Shown: positions 36,405 through 46,090, counted from the stretch's first letter. The stretch is 64,000 nt of DNA from CAZEAN01 sp964510225 (GCA_964510225.1 CAZEAN010000009.1:1-64000); one strand, 5' to 3'. Program-made: numbers and translations. The notes: generated by a model not told the origin, from the letters alone.

Positions 36405-37160
36405 CTAATTCACGTCAAGTAGTTCGAGCGGATAGACATCAACACTAACGCCGCTTGCATAGTGGATGAAGGGTGGGAGAGTTTGGGGGCGTTCAATCCT
36501 AGCGGCAGCGATCAAATCCTCATCAAACTCAATAAGCTCCGCTGGCTGAAGTGGATACGGTGAATGATGAACCCGCCCGCGCAACAAGCTTTCATTTTTA
36601 GATGTATACAAAAGGTAACGTTCTGCTAAAAAGTGTTCTAAAGTGCCTGGCAAAGCTGCTGAGGGCTGACCCAAGGGCCGGTAAAGCAACTGACAGCCTG
36701 GACCGTTAGGTTGGTGAAGGCGCCTCGATTCGTATCGAATCTGTCTCGTTGGATCCTGATTGGCCAGCAAGCGCATCCGGGCATGATAGTACGGCAATTG
36801 CCATACATTCCGAGCTAACCAAACAGCCACTGGGTTTGCGGCATCGAGACTGAAAAACAAAACGCCGGGGTCGCGACCCTTGGCATGGACATAGGTCCGC
36901 ACATTGACTTCATGGAAACTTGAGAGCCATGGTAGTGCTGGAGCCCAGAGGGGTCGAATCCCCGACATTGTGAATGGCACAAGTCCAATAAATGCGCGTC
37001 CTTCGAAAAGGTCGAGTTCTAATCCCACTGGGAGCAATGGTCTCATCGATTCCGCTGGAACTTCCCAATGCAAAAAGAGAAGTTCTGACCATCGATGTTT
37101 CATCACGACTCGCCCCACAGGACGTTGTGTCGGACTCAGGCGATCAATCTCTGGTGACAT
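36405..37160 (-). CDS. DUF2071 (YqjF-like) protein
   Basis: A 251-residue member of the DUF2071 family, related to acetoacetate decarboxylase-like folds. Family signatures: 'WSELLFLHWEVPAESMRPLLPVGLELDLFEG' in pieces, then 'AFIGLVPFTMSGIRPLWAPALP' and 'FHEVNVRTYVHAKGRDPGVLFFSLDA', with the C-terminal 'LTLYTSKNE'-like sheet replaced by 'RYLLYTSKNESLLRGRVHHSPYPL'. The biochemical role is unknown. Cytoplasmic, no signal. A perfect AT palindrome lies 65 bases upstream of its start. Confidence 0.9.
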   Translation of the reverse strand: MSPEIDRLSPTQRPVGRVVMKHRWSELLFLHWEVPAESMRPLLPVGLELDLFEGRAFIGLVPFTMSGIRPLWAPALPWLSSFHEVNVRTYVHAKGRDPGVLFFSLDAANPVAVWLARNVWQLPYYHARMRLLANQDPTRQIRYESRRLHQPNGPGCQLLYRPLGQPSAALPGTLEHFLAERYLLYTSKNESLLRGRVHHSPYPLQPAELIEFDEDLIAAARIERPQTLPPFIHYASGVSVDVYPLELLDVN

Positions 37161-37474
37161 GGTGTTCGTTGGTTGGAGTCGATCGATCTAATGTGATTGA
37201 GGATGCCAATGTAAATAGACATGTTAATTTTTAAAATTAGTCATTGTTTGTTTGTGTTTTATAAAATTAAAGTATGCTTTTTTGTTGTGGTGGCTGGCCT
37301 TGCGTTAGGGTGTGCATTGTGATCCTGAGGGCCCTTTCCTAAGATAATCGATCCATGGATCGCATTTAAGCTATCCTATCATCCCATCATCCCAGATATT
37401 CCTGCAACACGGCTCCTGTTGGTGCTTCGGCACGACGTTTCAACTCGAAGTTCAGTTCCTTTCCGAGTCAAGTA
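37161..37474. promoter_or_regulatory. AT-rich upstream region with palindrome
   Basis: 314 bases between the divergent DUF2071 gene and broken nitroreductase gene. A perfect 15-base palindrome TAATTTTTAAAATTA lies at 37225-37239 in AT-rich DNA, 65 bases before the DUF2071 start, where a promoter or operator would be expected. A short repeat of ATCCCATC follows near 37380. No gene seen. Confidence 0.35.
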
Positions 37475-38079
37475 ATGGATACATTCGAAGCCATCTAGCA
37501 ACGCCGGGGGGTCAAGCATTACGATCCGACACACCAGCTCTCCGAGCAGGAGATCGAAGCACTATTGTACTCGGCAATTCAGTCACCTACCTCGTTTAAT
37601 ACGCAGAACTGGCGTTTTGTGCTCGTCCGAGACCCGGAACTCCGTCGGCAGATTCGCGAAGAAGCCTATGAACAGTCTCAGGTAACCGACGCCTCGTTGC
37701 TCCTTGTGATGACTGTCGATCTCAGAGCATGGGCGAAAGATCCGAAGCAATATTGGCAGGATGCCCCAGCCGAAGTGAACGAACTTCTGAGTGGTGGGCT
37801 GGGCCCTTTTTACGAAGGCGACGAGCAGAAACAACGCCACGAGGCAATGCGTTCGATCGGGATCGCTGGTCCGACGATTATGCTCGCCGCCAAGGCAATG
37901 GATTATGATTTTGTCCGATGATTGGGTTCGAGCCGGACAAGGTCGGATCCCTCATCCAGTTACCCGAAGACCACGTCGTTGGATACTTGATCGTCGTCGG
38001 TAAAGCAACGAAGCCAGCCTGGCCCGAACCCGGCCAGCTTCCCTTGAAGGATGTTGTGATCCACGACCGCTTTGGTTGA
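37475..38079 (+). pseudogene. Nitroreductase-family gene, disrupted
   Basis: The frame from ATG 37475 reads 'MDTFEAI', then a TAG at 37496-37498 where the family has Lys or another residue, then continues as a nitroreductase: 'RRGVKHYDP' (FMN-phosphate Arg region), 'SPTSFNTQNWRFVLV' and 'ASLLLVMTVDLRAWA'. At 37909-37912 (TTTT) the frame slips by one base; a TGA follows at 37919, but the next frame reads 'MIGFEPDKVGSLIQLPEDHVVGYLIVVGKA', in pieces the family C-terminus, ending at TGA 38077-38079. Restoring one codon and one base gives a normal FMN-dependent nitroreductase of about 200 residues. Confidence 0.82.
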
Positions 38080-39387
38080 TTACGAGCGGCCGATCCCGTA
38101 GTAAATGAACCCCATCTCGTTCATCCGCGCTGGGTCATAAAGGTTCCGGCCATCAAAAACCACGGGATTCCGGAGCAGCTTATGGATCTCGCTAAAGTCT
38201 GGGCTCCGGAATTCGTTCCACTCAGTAGCAATGGCGAGCCCGTCTGCCCCGCTGATGCAGTCATACATTCCGTTACAGAAGGTCACTCGACTTCCGTAGA
38301 TCTCCTTCACGTTTGACATTGCTTCGGGATCATGAGCCCGGACCGTGGCACCGGCGTCGAGGAGGAAGTTGATGAGTGTCAACGCTGGTGCTTCCCGGAT
38401 GTCATCCGTTTTCGGCTTAAACGCGAGGCCCCAAACCGCGATCGTCTTCCCTGCAAGCTTGTCCGATCCGCCGAAGTGTGTGGCGATTTTGTTCGGCAGG
38501 ACCTGTTTTTGGGCTTCGTTCACTTCGTCGACCGATTCCATTAATTGACTGGAACGATCCTTCGAGCGTGCCATGTGGATCATGGCGCGGACGTCTTTCG
38601 GGAAGCAGCTACCGCCGTAACCGACGCCAGGGTGAAGGAAATGAAATCCGATCCGCTGGTCGTGGCCGATCCCTCGGCGGACTTCATTGATATCTGCGCC
38701 GAATGAGTCGCAGATGTTCGCCATCTCATTAATAAAGCTAATCTTCGCCGCGAGCATGCAATTCGCGACATATTTTGTCATTTCTGCTGATTCTGGAGAC
38801 ATCGACAAAAACGGACGGTCAGTCCGAAGGAAGGGTGCGTACAGTTCGTGAAGCTTCTTGCTGACGGCTTCGTTCCGGACACCGACCACCACGCGATCAG
38901 GCTTAGTGAAATCGTCAATCGCGGCGCCTTCCTTGAGGAATTCGGGGTTATTGGCAACATCAAACGGGACGGCGGTGATCTCCGCCATCCGTCGAGTGAG
39001 TTCGGCGTTAGTGCCGACCGGAACAGTGCTCTTTAGGATGATGATTTTGTGGGACTGAAGGTTCTGGGCGATTGCTTCTCCGACGGCCCAGACACCACTG
39101 AGATCAGCGCCGCCATCGTCCCCTTGAGGAGTCCCCACGGCAATGAAGACGATCTCGGCTTCAGTAATTCCCTCCGGAAGGCTCGTCGTGAAGCTAAGTC
39201 GGCGTTCGCGGGAATTCCGCTGGACCAGTTCAGCGAGTCCTGGTTCGTAAATGGGGATTTCCCCATTGCGAAGCATCTCCACCTTGGACGCGATCTTGTC
39301 CACGCAGACCACATCGTTTCCACTGTCAGCTAGACAAGTCCCTGTAACCAATCCCACGTAACCAGTGCCGATGACAGCGATCTTCAC
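38080..39387 (-). CDS. ugd: UDP-glucose 6-dehydrogenase
   Basis: A 435-residue nucleotide-sugar dehydrogenase that oxidises UDP-glucose to UDP-glucuronate with two NAD+. Motifs: NAD site 'IGTGYVGLVTGTCLA'; 'NNPEFLKEGAAIDDF' and 'GVGYGGSCFPKDVRAM', the latter holding the catalytic Cys; 'GLAFKPKTDDIREAPAL' in the C-terminal sugar-binding domain. The start is a GTG with GGGAGG nine bases upstream. The product feeds uronic-acid-containing polysaccharide or LPS. Its neighbours are a broken nitroreductase (convergent) and glycogen phosphorylase (divergent). GDP-mannose dehydrogenase is less likely given the 'EPGLAELV' and spacing seen. Confidence 0.95.
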   Translation of the reverse strand: MKIAVIGTGYVGLVTGTCLADSGNDVVCVDKIASKVEMLRNGEIPIYEPGLAELVQRNSRERRLSFTTSLPEGITEAEIVFIAVGTPQGDDGGADLSGVWAVGEAIAQNLQSHKIIILKSTVPVGTNAELTRRMAEITAVPFDVANNPEFLKEGAAIDDFTKPDRVVVGVRNEAVSKKLHELYAPFLRTDRPFLSMSPESAEMTKYVANCMLAAKISFINEMANICDSFGADINEVRRGIGHDQRIGFHFLHPGVGYGGSCFPKDVRAMIHMARSKDRSSQLMESVDEVNEAQKQVLPNKIATHFGGSDKLAGKTIAVWGLAFKPKTDDIREAPALTLINFLLDAGATVRAHDPEAMSNVKEIYGSRVTFCNGMYDCISGADGLAIATEWNEFRSPDFSEIHKLLRNPVVFDGRNLYDPARMNEMGFIYYGIGRS

Positions 39388-39826
39388 TGCGGTCTGCCTC
39401 CCTCGATGCCTGAAGCCGAGTTCTGTGATCTGATGCTTTCATTGTTTGCTAACCGAGTCGTCGAAACTCTCTCAGCAATATACATCAATGAATGTGCTCT
39501 GTTGCTTTGTAGAGTTCTTGAAAAACTGTGACGACTCACTTGGTCCTGGGTAGATCGAACGTGCCTGGATGTACGCGGGATCGATCGGGTTCGCACAAGT
39601 GATTGATTGCGTCACACAGATCGAGGTTCTCTGGTTGTCGATCATCCGCTCGATTATCGAGGCTGAGATCAGAACCTGACAAGACCGAGTAGATTTTGCT
39701 GGTCGATGGGAGACAACATTTGGAGTTGGAGAGGATCCTCCTGATTAGATCGCACGCCGTCACGCGAGACTCTATGATAGCAAACCGCGAAGAACATCAC
39801 GACCGAACCAATGTCCGAGGTAGCCC
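39388..39826. other. Intergenic gap between divergent genes
   Basis: About 439 bases between ugd and the glycogen phosphorylase gene, which diverge. No supported gene. GAGG at 39817-39820 is the ribosome site of the phosphorylase gene. Confidence 0.4.
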
Positions 39827-42304
39827 ATGTCCTCTCCTTCAGTTCCACTTCAGCGCTTCGAGTGCGGTTCATTCCGGTTCAGCGATCAAGATTACTATGA
39901 TCGTCATCTTGTCTTCGACCATGCCGTGGAATTGGAGAATGCCTCCCAACGGGAACGCTTTGAAGCCGTCGCTCGTTCACTCCGCGATCTACTCACGCAG
40001 CGCTGGCTGTTGACCCAGAGGACGCACGAAGAACGGAATACCAAACGGGTCTATTACCTCTCGATGGAGTTTCTGATCGGGCGATCGCTGGTCAACAACA
40101 TCCTCAACATGGGGGTCGAGGAATTCGTTCGTGACGATCTTCGGAGTGATTCTCGACAGGATTGGCTCGAAGTTCTCGAAACCGAGCCGGATGCGGGTTT
40201 GGGAAATGGTGGGCTCGGTCGATTGGCCGCCTGCTTCATAGAGTCAATGGCGACGCTTCAAATCCCAGCCTTCGGCTATGGACTCCGCTACGAGTACGGG
40301 ATCTTCCGACAAGAGTTCCAACAGGGATATCAGAATGAGCAACCTGATCATTGGTTGATGCTTCCTGACCCTTGGGAAGTCGCGCGACCGCGAGAAACGG
40401 TGACGATCCCCCTCGGATGCGGTCTCCGGATGGAACACGGTACCTTGCAGATTGACACCAGTCATAGCACTCACTTGATCGGTGTACCCTACGATCGTCC
40501 GGTGGTTGGCTATGGGGGGCAGACAATCAACACACTCCGGCTCTGGCGTGCAGACTCTCCTGATTTCTTTGATTTTGGTGAGTTCAGTTCGGGCGATTTC
40601 GTTGCTGCGATCGAGGACCGCCTCCTCGCAGAAACAATCACACGAGTACTCTACCCCGATGACTCTACAATCGCGGGTCAGGGCCTCCGTTTTCTCCAAG
40701 AATACTTTCTCGTCGCCTGCTCGTTGGCCGACATTGTCACTCGGTTCCGTCGGACCAACGAAGACTGGAACAAACTGCCCGATAAGGTCGCAGTCCAACT
40801 GAATGACACCCATCCAGCGATGGCGGTCGCTGAGTTGATGCGGATCCTCCTCGACGAGGCGGGACTCTCTTGGGATGAGGCGTGGGGCTTAACGGTCGGA
40901 ACTCTTGCTTACACCAATCACACCCTCCTCCCGGAAGCACTTGAGAAGTGGCCATTGGAGTTTTTCAGGGCGATTTGCCCTCGCCTCCTTGAGATCATCT
41001 TCGAAATCAATCGACGGTTCCTCGACGATATCCGTGCACAGTTTCCGAACGATGAAGGCCGAGTTGAGCGGATGAGTCTGATCGAAGAAGGCTCAGACCA
41101 AAAAGTCAGGATGGCGAATCTTGCGATTGTGGGCACTCGAAAGACCAACGGCGTTGCTCAGATCCATTCAGAATTGCTAAAAACCCGTGTGGTTCCTGAT
41201 TTCGCCGAGGTCTTTCCCGACCGTTTCACAAACAAGACAAACGGAGTGACTCCTCGGCGTTGGCTCCTACTGGCGAATCCAGGCCTTGCTCAGCTCATTA
41301 CGGATGCACTCGGCGAGGGCTGGATCACGGACCTTAGCCAACTTCAGGGGTTGCAGTCATTCGTCGAAGACGACGAATTCCGGAACCGATTCAGCATGGC
41401 GAAGCGGAATGCGAAGGTCCATTTCGTCGACTGGCTCCGAGATCGGACGGGGCACCTCCTCGATCCCGATTCAATCTTCGATAGCCAAGTAAAACGAATT
41501 CATGAGTACAAACGCCAGCTACTCAATGCGATTCACATCGTCATGCTCTACAACCGGATTCGGACCAATCCCAACCAAGTCCGAGTTCCGAGGACGTTTC
41601 TCTTTGCGGGCAAAGCAGCACCAGCATATCGGCTCGCAAAGCTCATTATCAAACTGATCAACGATATTGCAGCTGTGATCGATGCAAATCCTGAAGTCCG
41701 TTCCCAATTGAAAGTGCTCTTCTTGCCGAATTACAACGTCTCGCTGGCGCAGAAGATTATTCCCGCAAGCGATCTTTCGGAGCAAATCTCAACGGCCGGA
41801 TATGAAGCGAGCGGTACTGGCAATATGAAGTACATGATGAACGGGGCATTGACCATTGGGACCCGTGATGGGGCGACCGTTGAAATGGCCGAAGAGGCTG
41901 GTGAAGAGAATCTCTTCCTCTTTGGCCTGAGCGCCGAACAGGTCCAAGAGACTCGGGCTTGGTACAACCCTTATTGGCATTTCGAGAACGAACCCGAGAT
42001 ACACGACGCACTCGAACTGATATTCAACAATCATTTCAGTCCAGAGGAGCCAGGGATCTTCGAACCAATCCGAGCGATGCTACTCGCTAATGGGGATTAC
42101 TACATGCATCTGGCGGACCTAACTTCCTATTCCGAAGCACAAGAACGGGCAGTCACTTGCTACGCTGACTCAGGTTACTGGTTCCGAACGGCGATCCGCA
42201 ACGTCGCTGCTTCCGGGAAGTTCTCAAGTGATCGAACAATCACTGAGTACGCTCGGGAAATCTGGAAGGTCGAGCCATGCCCGATCGCCGACCCGTTGTC
42301 CTAG
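39827..42304 (+). CDS. glgP: Glycogen/starch phosphorylase
   Basis: An 825-residue PLP enzyme that releases glucose-1-phosphate from alpha-1,4-glucans. Hallmarks: 'YYLSMEFLIGRSLVNN', 'AGLGNGGLGRLAACF', 'YEYGIFRQEF', 'DTHPAMAVAELMRILLDE', 'FTNKTNGVTPRRWLL', and the PLP-lysine motif 'EASGTGNMKYMMNGAL' followed by 'GTRDGATVEM'. Length matches the family (about 800-850). ATG 39827 has GAGG six bases upstream. It is a cytosolic enzyme. The gene next door encodes an exported beta-propeller protein and shares no obvious function, so it is probably a single-gene unit. Confidence 0.97.
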   Translation: MSSPSVPLQRFECGSFRFSDQDYYDRHLVFDHAVELENASQRERFEAVARSLRDLLTQRWLLTQRTHEERNTKRVYYLSMEFLIGRSLVNNILNMGVEEFVRDDLRSDSRQDWLEVLETEPDAGLGNGGLGRLAACFIESMATLQIPAFGYGLRYEYGIFRQEFQQGYQNEQPDHWLMLPDPWEVARPRETVTIPLGCGLRMEHGTLQIDTSHSTHLIGVPYDRPVVGYGGQTINTLRLWRADSPDFFDFGEFSSGDFVAAIEDRLLAETITRVLYPDDSTIAGQGLRFLQEYFLVACSLADIVTRFRRTNEDWNKLPDKVAVQLNDTHPAMAVAELMRILLDEAGLSWDEAWGLTVGTLAYTNHTLLPEALEKWPLEFFRAICPRLLEIIFEINRRFLDDIRAQFPNDEGRVERMSLIEEGSDQKVRMANLAIVGTRKTNGVAQIHSELLKTRVVPDFAEVFPDRFTNKTNGVTPRRWLLLANPGLAQLITDALGEGWITDLSQLQGLQSFVEDDEFRNRFSMAKRNAKVHFVDWLRDRTGHLLDPDSIFDSQVKRIHEYKRQLLNAIHIVMLYNRIRTNPNQVRVPRTFLFAGKAAPAYRLAKLIIKLINDIAAVIDANPEVRSQLKVLFLPNYNVSLAQKIIPASDLSEQISTAGYEASGTGNMKYMMNGALTIGTRDGATVEMAEEAGEENLFLFGLSAEQVQETRAWYNPYWHFENEPEIHDALELIFNNHFSPEEPGIFEPIRAMLLANGDYYMHLADLTSYSEAQERAVTCYADSGYWFRTAIRNVAASGKFSSDRTITEYAREIWKVEPCPIADPLS

Positions 42305-42402
42305 ACTTCCGGCCTTGGTTTGTCCTGATTGAAGTTTGCGTATACCGCTGCAGACGCGTCTCTACACAACGAGTCCTCTGAAATCGTTGGAGCTATTGAC
42401 TG

Positions 42403-43665
42403 ATGAAATCGCGACGACAATTCTTTCAGGGCATTGCCGGCCTCACCACTATTGGTCTTGGACTTTCGGCACCATCGAAGCGTGCGAAGGCTGAGATCGA
42501 ACAAATCGAGGTGCCAGTCCGGGCCGTGACGCAGGGACCGAAGGCCCATTTCTTCGGGTACTATGATAAATGTCCCTGGGATCAATCGGGGCGTTACCTC
42601 CTAGGGATGGAGATAGATTACTGTGACCATCAGCCGGAACCTGGTGATCTCGTAACGATCGGGTTGATTGACCTCGAAGACCGTAATCAGTTCAAACCGA
42701 TCGCCACGACTGCAGCCTGGTCGTGGCAGCAAGGTCCGATGCTTCAGTGGCTGGGGCCGGATTCTAATCGTGAGGTCATCTTCAATGCTCTGGAAGATGG
42801 ACAATACGTGGCAAGGGTGGTCGATGTCTTTACAGGTACGACGACTCGCGTGCTTCCTCGACCCATCTACGCAATCAACCGGGCGGGATCTCAGGCGGTC
42901 ACACTCGATTATGAGCGACTCAACCGGACCCGCCCTGGGTACGGTTACAACGCTCTCCCCGAGGCGAATCCAGACAATCCTGCGCCCGATTCACTCGGAA
43001 TCTACACGATGGACTTAAAGAGAGGTCTGAGTGATCTGATTATCCCGATATCGTGGGCCGCTGCACACCAACCCGATGATCGGTTCCAGCCCGGTGCGCA
43101 CCACTGGTTCAACCATTTGCAGTACAATCCTTCTGGAAGTTGGTTCGTCTTCCTCCATCGTTGGGAAAAGCCAAGAGGTGGCTGGTTCACACGGATGTAT
43201 GTGGCGCGGGCTGACGGGTCGGAAACTCGACTCATCCAGGACACTGGGATGGTCTCCCATTTCGACTGGCGTGATGACCAGACGCTCCTCGCTTGGAGTA
43301 CGACCCCTGAACACGGTCCTGCGTTCTATCACTTTGACATTGAATCAGGGACCGTCGAACCGATCGGGCGTGATGTCCTCCCTCGAGATGGTCATTGCTC
43401 CTACAGCCCGGACCTCCGTTGGATTCTCAACGATACCTACCCTGACAAAGATCGACTGCAGACCTTAATGATCTATGATCCTTCGAAGAATCGTCGTGTT
43501 GAGGTCGGACAGTTTTACTTGTCACCCGAGCTTCGAGGTCCGGTTCGTTGCGATCTCCACCCACGCTGGAATCGCGACGGTACTCAAGTCTGCATTGATT
43601 CTGCACACCAAAATAAAACACGACAACTTTATATTGTTGATGTTTCAGAGATCACGACTCATTAG
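42403..43665 (+). CDS. Exported beta-propeller (TolB/oligogalacturonate lyase-like) protein
   Basis: A 420-residue protein with a twin-arginine-type leader ('SRRQFFQGIAGLTTIGLGL'). The mature part is rich in propeller-blade phrases such as 'HFFGYYDKCPWDQSGRYLL', 'HHWFNHLQYNPSGSWFVFL' and 'HPRWNRDGTQVCIDSAHQ', a TolB-like/WD40-like fold also found in oligogalacturonate lyases. Conserved His and Asp ('GAHHWFNHLQ', 'DLHPRWNRDG') are consistent with metal-dependent sugar chemistry, but the family here is unassigned. No ribosome site is obvious before ATG 42403. It follows glgP by 99 bases and ends just before a terminator shared with the convergent PDZ gene. Confidence 0.8.
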   Translation: MKSRRQFFQGIAGLTTIGLGLSAPSKRAKAEIEQIEVPVRAVTQGPKAHFFGYYDKCPWDQSGRYLLGMEIDYCDHQPEPGDLVTIGLIDLEDRNQFKPIATTAAWSWQQGPMLQWLGPDSNREVIFNALEDGQYVARVVDVFTGTTTRVLPRPIYAINRAGSQAVTLDYERLNRTRPGYGYNALPEANPDNPAPDSLGIYTMDLKRGLSDLIIPISWAAAHQPDDRFQPGAHHWFNHLQYNPSGSWFVFLHRWEKPRGGWFTRMYVARADGSETRLIQDTGMVSHFDWRDDQTLLAWSTTPEHGPAFYHFDIESGTVEPIGRDVLPRDGHCSYSPDLRWILNDTYPDKDRLQTLMIYDPSKNRRVEVGQFYLSPELRGPVRCDLHPRWNRDGTQVCIDSAHQNKTRQLYIVDVSEITTH

Positions 43666-43675
43666 TCGTTTCAGC

Positions 43676-43728
43676 GTGAAAAAAAAGACCGACCCCCCTC
43701 CCACTGTGGGACAGGGAGGTCGGTAAGC
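43676..43728 (-). terminator. Rho-independent terminator for the PDZ gene
   Basis: An imperfect GC-rich stem (ACCGACC at 43688-43694 with GGTCGGT at 43718-43724) and, on the minus strand, a tail of about ten T. It lies 50 bases after the stop of the PDZ gene and just after the convergent propeller gene, so it can serve mainly the minus strand. Confidence 0.8.
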
Positions 43729-43777
43729 AACTTCAGGCTCAATTAACCTCTGAAGAAATCAGGATTACTGGCGAGCA

Positions 43778-45151
43778 TCAGTCATCGTCACGGTCTTCCT
43801 TCATCTCCTCGATTTCTTTCTTCAGGACTTCCACTTGTTCGAGGAGTTCTTTAATCTGTCCGGTAAGTTTCTTGAGTTCTTCCGCTTGTCCAGGAGCCGG
43901 AGTCCTTAAGATTCGGAAAGGCATTGTCTCTGGATTTGGTCCACCCGGAATCTGGGGCCGCCCAGTCTCGGGGTCAACGACAACCCCTGGTCCGAAGAAT
44001 CGGAACTCACGGGCTTCTTCCGCGTCATCACCTCTGATGGCAGCAATCGTTTCCATCTTCGGTGTCACTTTGAGAGACATTTTTTCGCCGTCACGGAAGA
44101 TCAGGAGATCAACCGTGTCGCCTTTCGAGGCTTGAATCGCCTCGATCAGAATCGAAGGTTCACGGATTGGCTCGCCGGCGATCTCAAGGAGAATATCGGA
44201 TGGTTCCAGGCCGGCCTCCTCCGCGGGACTTTCGGGAAGAATCTGGGAGGCGACGATTCCCATATCTTCCGGAAGTTTGAGCTGCTCACGGACGTCGTCA
44301 TTGAGCTCATTGATCATGACACCAATGACAAATCGGGATTCCGTTCCCTCGTCTTCTTCCGTGCCCTCAAGTTCGATCGATACCGTTTCACGTTCACCAC
44401 GGCGGAGAAGAGTGATCTCAACCTCGCCCTCGCCCGCTTCATCGATCGCCTCAGCGAATTCTTCGATATCCTTGAGGGCCAGATTACCGAGATAGAGCAC
44501 GATGTCGTTGGGCTTGATCAAGCCGTCAGCGGGGCTTCCCTCATTAACTTCCCTGACCACAAAGCCAACGCCGTCGGGAAGCTCGACGTGGGCCCGAATG
44601 ACCTCTGGCACAGCGCCGANNNNNNNNNNGGAATCAGTTTCTTCGGTCTCTCCGAAGAAGTAGCGGAACGGCTGGGCATCCTGACCACCCCGGAAGACCT
44701 GGTATCGTCCGAGGTCTTCAGGTCGTTCCTCCAAACGGAATCGGAAGACATTGGGCTCGCCGTCCGGATCCTGGGTGCGGATCGACTCTAGAAACTCCTC
44801 AAGTGCCTTGCGGGTTCGTTCCTCCAGCTCCTCGGCATCAGGTCGGTTCCGATTGCCGCGTTGGGATTCACGGAGGGCACGGGTCGCTTCCTCAATGGCG
44901 CGTCGATAGGCTTCCTGGGCATCTCGACGCCGCTCCATCGACTCTTGGGAGCGTTCGATTGCCTCGCGGCCGCGTTCTTGAGCGTCGCGGAGGACCCGGA
45001 TTCGTGCTCGGCGCGGATCTTCACGTGACTCTCGTTGTTCCCGATCCAGATCATTTTCTGCATCCTGGGCGTTTCCGAGAGTCGGAATCATCGCGACCAG
45101 GAAAGCGAGTGCGGGCACGGTTAGTTGGGAAAGCGAGTGGCTTACACGCAT
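43778..45151 (-). CDS. Exported double-PDZ protein with coiled coils
   Basis: A 457-residue protein with a signal peptide ('VPALAFLVAMIPTLGNAQ'). Residues about 30-130 are a highly charged Arg/Glu coiled coil ('RESREDPRRARIRVLRDAQ'). Two PDZ domains follow, about 185-265 ('GVGFVVREVNEGSPADGLI') and 275-355 ('GIVASQILPESPAEEAGLE'), then a second coiled coil at the C-terminus. No trypsin-like protease domain is present, unlike DegP/HtrA, so it is a binding scaffold, not a protease. Ten N at 44620-44629 interrupt the coding sequence; since gap sizes are often nominal, its true length and frame there are uncertain. GGAG lies nine bases before the ATG. It follows an ECF sigma factor and anti-sigma-like gene, suggesting an envelope-stress role. 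Confidence 0.85.
   Translation of the reverse strand: MRVSHSLSQLTVPALAFLVAMIPTLGNAQDAENDLDREQRESREDPRRARIRVLRDAQERGREAIERSQESMERRRDAQEAYRRAIEEATRALRESQRGNRNRPDAEELEERTRKALEEFLESIRTQDPDGEPNVFRFRLEERPEDLGRYQVFRGGQDAQPFRYFFGETEETDSXXXXGAVPEVIRAHVELPDGVGFVVREVNEGSPADGLIKPNDIVLYLGNLALKDIEEFAEAIDEAGEGEVEITLLRRGERETVSIELEGTEEDEGTESRFVIGVMINELNDDVREQLKLPEDMGIVASQILPESPAEEAGLEPSDILLEIAGEPIREPSILIEAIQASKGDTVDLLIFRDGEKMSLKVTPKMETIAAIRGDDAEEAREFRFFGPGVVVDPETGRPQIPGGPNPETMPFRILRTPAPGQAEELKKLTGQIKELLEQVEVLKKEIEEMKEDRDDD
44620..44629. other. Assembly gap (10 N) inside the PDZ gene
   Basis: A run of ten N. Ten is a common placeholder for a join of unknown length. The reading frame happens to stay open across it, but the true sequence is not known. 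Confidence 0.97.
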
Positions 45152-45310
45152 CCTGTTGTTCTCCGTCCTTTTGGGTTCGGTTCGTCAACTTACAATCATG
45201 AAAAACACGCGACCGCTAAGAACCGCTAACGGTAGCGAGTCTGACTCCGAGCTGGATCCAACCGGATCGCATCAGCTACTCGGAATGTGCGGGGGCTGGC
45301 TTCGAAGAGC

Positions 45311-46090
45311 CTAATACACAACGTTCGTTATGGAAGGCTTGGTCGTGTTCAGGAGGAGGACTTCGTCAACGGGAATGGTCAAATAACGTCCCTCATCATC
45401 CACTTGCACTGAGACGAGTCGGCGCTGTCGACCAACCTGATAACCATCAGCCTCCCAACGCTGGCTGACGTCTCGAGGAACAAAAGTTGGTTGGTCACGG
45501 AGCCATCGCTCGTCGAGACCAGGCCCTGCAAAGATCGGGACGTCGACGAGAACGGCGGTGTCGTCGGAGGTCGTGGGGACCTGGACTAAACCAATCTCGA
45601 CAACAGACGACAAGTCATGCAATTGAGTCTTGGACGAGCCTTGAGTGTTCCTTCCGATCGATTCTTCCTGACCAGATAAGGAGTCGAGAGGTTTGTCATC
45701 AGTTGCCGGTTCGTTGTGCTGCACCAACTGGTTTTGTGGCCGAGCGGTTCTCCCGTCCCACGACCCCTGTCCCCCGCAAAGCCAACCGAGAGTAAATGCG
45801 AACCCGGTAATTGATGCTGCTAGGGCGATAGAAAGCATCTTTGGTCGAAACGGAAAACGCTGAACTTCCAGAGTCGGGGGGCTGGATGTGACGGGAGATC
45901 TTTGGGTTGCCCCAAATTCTCCGAACGCTTCACGGAGGCACTGGGCCTCTAAGAAGGCCAAGGCACAACGACGCCAGCCGTCAGGATCCTGGTCAAGCTG
46001 AACGAGTAAGGCTCGCCGTTCCTCTTCTGGAAGCTGACCATCGACCAGAAGGTCGATTGCTTCAATTGTGTTGCGATTTTTTGAAGACAT
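45311..46090 (-). CDS. Anti-sigma-factor-like membrane protein
   Basis: A 259-residue protein. The N-terminal region ('EAIDLLVDGQLPEEERRALL') is the helical sort of segment that anti-sigma factors use to hold a sigma factor in the cytoplasm. A single membrane helix lies near residues 80-105 ('LSIALAASITGFAFTLGWLCGG'), then a region outside the membrane that includes a small beta segment at the C-terminus ('RRLVSVQVDDEGRYLTIPVDEVLL'). The Zn-binding HxxxCxxC motif is absent, so it is not a classic ZAS protein. It starts 23 bases after the ECF gene, the arrangement expected of a sigma/anti-sigma pair. Confidence 0.7.
   Translation of the reverse strand: MSSKNRNTIEAIDLLVDGQLPEEERRALLVQLDQDPDGWRRCALAFLEAQCLREAFGEFGATQRSPVTSSPPTLEVQRFPFRPKMLSIALAASITGFAFTLGWLCGGQGSWDGRTARPQNQLVQHNEPATDDKPLDSLSGQEESIGRNTQGSSKTQLHDLSSVVEIGLVQVPTTSDDTAVLVDVPIFAGPGLDERWLRDQPTFVPRDVSQRWEADGYQVGRQRRLVSVQVDDEGRYLTIPVDEVLLLNTTKPSITNVVY

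Noticed and set aside
37496..37498. In-frame stop codons as evidence of a recoded genetic code
   Set aside because: TAA, TAG and TGA each disrupt one gene but all three also end ordinary genes here; decay or error is simpler.
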